Shown piece by piece: positions 39,870-41,772 of a DNA stretch of 41,772 nucleotides. The translations under genes and the position numbers were made by a program. The DNA is from an uncultured Bacilli bacterium. GTDB taxonomy: Bacteria; Bacillota_I; Bacilli_A; RF39; UBA660. Positions within the stretch are counted from its first letter, which is position 1. Every line of letters begins with the position of its first letter. The stretch lies in NCBI GenBank assembly GCA_934130235.1, contig CAKOXU010000005.1, positions 1-41,772 on the forward strand. The letters run 5' to 3'. Under the pieces are notes generated by a model. That model ran no database searches. It had not been told where the DNA came from and was given only the letters and a program-made list of their open reading frames with translations.

Positions 39870-39875
39870 ATATTT
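39854..39875. promoter_or_regulatory. 22-bp palindrome with divergent -10 boxes
   Basis: A perfect 22-bp AT palindrome between the divergent ATPase and prepilin genes. It contains TATAAT on both strands, so the two transcription units may share polymerase or regulator binding. Confidence 0.6.
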
Positions 39876-39915
39876 AGGATAAAATCTAGTCCTAGAAGGA
39901 TAAAAAGGTGATAAA

Positions 39916-41376
39916 ATGATTAAGGTTTTTGATTTTCAAAAAACTCCTGTAGTAGAAATTGTTAATGAGATATTAGTAGATGCATCTAGAAGGGGTGCTT
40001 CTGATATACACTTTGATCCACATGATGATGCATTACATGTAAGAATAAGAATTGATGGAGAATTAATGGATTATACAACTATTCCTAAAGAGATAGCTAA
40101 GAATCTTATTACTCGTATAAAAATTATTTCTGGAATGAACATTACTGAATCTAGATTACCACAAGATGGTGCGATTAAAAATAAACTAGAAAATATAGAT
40201 CTAGACTTACGTGTATCTGCTCTTCCTACAAATAAAGGTGAAAAAATCGTTATTCGTATATTGGATTATTCACTATCCCAAGCTGGGTTAGAAAGTTTAG
40301 GATTTAGTGAAGCGAATTTAAAGAAAGTATTGAAAATGATATCTGTTCCAAACGGTATCGTACTTGTAACTGGTGCGACTGGTTCTGGTAAATCTACTAC
40401 TGTGTATTGTATATTACAAAAATTAAATAAAGAAAATACAAATATTATTTCTGTTGAAGATCCAATAGAAATGGATATTGAAGGTGTTAACCAAATACAA
40501 ACTAATAGTGAAATAGGTTTGGATTTCGCAACAGTTTTAAGATCTATATTACGTCAAGACCCTAATATAATTATGATCGGAGAAATACGTGATACAGAAA
40601 CTGCAAAAATTGCCGTTAGAGCTTCTATTACTGGCCATTTGGTGCTTTCTACCCTACATACTAATGACTCTTTAAACACAATTGAAAGATTACTTGACAT
40701 GGGTGTTGAAAGATACTTATTATCAAGTGCTTTAACTGGTATTATTTCACAAAAATTAGCTCGTAAATTGTGCCCACATTGTACTAAAACAAGACCTACT
40801 AATGAATATGAAAAAAATATTTTTAGAAAAGTTTTAGGTAAAGAGATAAATGAAATATATACTGCTGTTGGTTGTGAAAAATGTAAAAATGGATATTCTG
40901 GACGTATTGCAATTCATGAGGTTTTAATTATAGATCAAGATATTAAAGATGCTATTTCTGCAAATGTAAGAAAAGATGAATTAAGACACTTAGTATATAA
41001 TAGTGGTGTTATTTCTTTACTTCAAGATGGTATAACTAAAGTACTTGAAGGTAAAACTACTTTGGAAGAGTTGTTAAAATTAATTGAACTTGAAGATGAT
41101 GAAAAAGTTCACTCAACTGGATTAAAAAATGCATTAAAAGTTGATGAAATGACTAAAGAAGTAGTTGAATCTAATGAGCCTGTGGTTGATATGAAACCAC
41201 AAGAAGAGAATAAAAGTATTGAAATTAATAATGAATCTGTTATAAATGATACCAATACTGATAATCCTCTTGATGAATTTAAAATCAGCAAAGATAATTC
41301 CGTAAAAGAAGAAAAAGAAAAACCAATCGACAATAAATCTTTCTTCTCATTTAATAAAAATAATTTATTTAAATAA
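39916..41376 (+). CDS. Type IV pilus/GspE-family assembly ATPase with extra tail
   Basis: A hexameric secretion ATPase powering pilin assembly. The N-terminal MshEN-type domain is absent; the protein starts at the ASDIHFDP region (28-35). Walker A GATGSGKST is at 153-161, the Asp box includes EDPIE, Walker B is IIMIGEIRD (218-226), the His box TLHTND is at 247-252, and four cysteines (286, 289, 320, 323) form the PilB/GspE zinc site. After residue 393 comes an extra ~93-residue acidic, Asn-rich tail ending SFFSFNKNNLFK, absent from usual PilB and GspE. AAGGTGAT precedes the ATG. Confidence 0.9.
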   Translation: MIKVFDFQKTPVVEIVNEILVDASRRGASDIHFDPHDDALHVRIRIDGELMDYTTIPKEIAKNLITRIKIISGMNITESRLPQDGAIKNKLENIDLDLRVSALPTNKGEKIVIRILDYSLSQAGLESLGFSEANLKKVLKMISVPNGIVLVTGATGSGKSTTVYCILQKLNKENTNIISVEDPIEMDIEGVNQIQTNSEIGLDFATVLRSILRQDPNIIMIGEIRDTETAKIAVRASITGHLVLSTLHTNDSLNTIERLLDMGVERYLLSSALTGIISQKLARKLCPHCTKTRPTNEYEKNIFRKVLGKEINEIYTAVGCEKCKNGYSGRIAIHEVLIIDQDIKDAISANVRKDELRHLVYNSGVISLLQDGITKVLEGKTTLEELLKLIELEDDEKVHSTGLKNALKVDEMTKEVVESNEPVVDMKPQEENKSIEINNESVINDTNTDNPLDEFKISKDNSVKEEKEKPIDNKSFFSFNKNNLFK

Positions 41377-41407
41377 AAAAATGAATTCAATGAATTCATT
41401 TTTTTTA
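41375..41407. terminator. Bidirectional terminator
   Basis: A 13-bp stem of A-run plus ATGAATTC against GAATTCAT plus T-run around a 3-base loop. It serves the ATPase gene and the convergent peptidase gene. Confidence 0.85.
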
Positions 41408-41772
41408 TATTGTAATTAAATTAATTATCGAATCAATATCTAAACCTAATAGAACAAGAATAATCGCTGATATAGCTAAATAAGGTCCAAAAGGTATTTC
41501 ATGTGTCGGATTCTTTTTCAATGTTATTAGTGATATAGGTAAAGCAATGAATGCAGATATAAAAACTGCAACAACAGATACAAAGAAACCTATAGTAATA
41601 CCAAACACACCTAAAAGTTTAATATCTCCACCGCCCATGCTTTCTTTTTTAAATAAAAAATCGCCGAGTTTTTTTAGTATTAGCATAAATAAGAATGCGC
41701 AAACACCTTGTACTAATGCAATTGCAACATTTTGTATACCAAAGAAAATAAGTCTAATTAACAATATAAGTA
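41405..41772 (-). CDS. Type IV prepilin peptidase, C-terminal part, truncated by the window edge
   Basis: Cleaves the class III signal of prepilins and N-methylates the new terminus; an aspartyl membrane protease. The visible ~120 residues contain the second catalytic motif MGGGDIKLLG (GxGD class) and PFGPYLAISAI, followed by the last membrane segments. The reading frame is open to the window end, and the in-frame TTG at 41764 is unlikely to be the start because the first half of the enzyme (with the first Asp) must lie beyond 41772. It completes a local set of two prepilins, an ATPase and a peptidase. Confidence 0.85.
   Translation of the reverse strand, partial: LILLIRLIFFGIQNVAIALVQGVCAFLFMLILKKLGDFLFKKESMGGGDIKLLGVFGITIGFFVSVVAVFISAFIALPISLITLKKNPTHEIPFGPYLAISAIILVLLGLDIDSIINLITI

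Noticed and set aside
1..41772. tRNA or rRNA genes
   Set aside because: Nearly all gaps are too short or are explained by promoters and terminators; no cloverleaf or GTTCGA-type arm was recognised.

Overview
This window is chromosomal DNA from an AT-rich, spore-forming low-G+C Gram-positive bacterium. By eye the G+C is under about 30%. The genes (ftsA-ftsZ-sigG-ylmC, nusB-xseA-xseB-spoIVB, rpsO-pnp, spoIIM, spoIIP, ylbJ) are those of Bacilli. The short SMC, very compact spacing and extreme AT bias resemble the gut, mostly uncultured, RF39-type or Mollicutes-related Bacilli; that placement is inference. TGA is used as a stop, so the standard bacterial code applies. No rRNA, tRNA, CRISPR array or insertion sequence is visible.

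Layout. 1-5.9 kb: an unknown helical protein, an SDF-family symporter, an RNase J2-like protein lacking its metal ligands, then ftsA-ftsZ. 5.9-10.1 kb: fhs, sigG, a YlmC/YmxH protein, a glycolipid-type glycosyltransferase and an unknown protein. 10.1-15.3 kb: a short smc, holA and convergent rarA. 15.3-18.3 kb: a XerD-type recombinase, an anchored SGNH protein, a ZIP transporter, a TSCPD protein and a small membrane protein. 18.3-20.0 kb: two XRE-type regulators flanking a 640-base gene-free AT island with repeated hairpins. 20.0-25.9 kb (mostly minus): spoIIM, a 26-residue membrane peptide, mscL, an unknown, spoIVB, xseB-xseA-nusB, an unknown membrane protein and spoIIP. 26-28.9 kb: a 973-residue modular surface protein. 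29-36.2 kb (minus): tcdA with an unknown partner, ttcA-like and queH, a membrane thioredoxin-like protein, pnp, rpsO and an FtsW/SpoVE protein. 36.3-41.8 kb: a YjcZ-like spore peptide, def, a second 26-residue peptide, an InlB-repeat protein, ylbJ, and a type IV pilus-like set (two prepilins, PilB-type ATPase, prepilin peptidase running off the end).

The themes are division and sporulation (FtsA, FtsZ, SigG, SpoIIM, SpoIIP, SpoIVB, YlbJ, YlmC, FtsW/SpoVE), chromosome handling (SMC, HolA, RarA, XerD, ExoVII), RNA metabolism (RNase J2-like, PNPase, S15, NusB, TtcA, TcdA, QueH) and the cell surface.

Two whole-window patterns go beyond the gene list. First, about ten promoters lie so close to their genes that the start codon falls 15-16 nt after the -10 box (a few 19-21). 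The predicted leader is only about 9 nt and consists of a GGTGA ribosome site plus a few bases. Several longest-ORF starts lie inside the promoter and are corrected here. Second, many promoters sit inside or directly after the upstream gene's intrinsic terminator, with the -35 box formed by the terminator's right arm.
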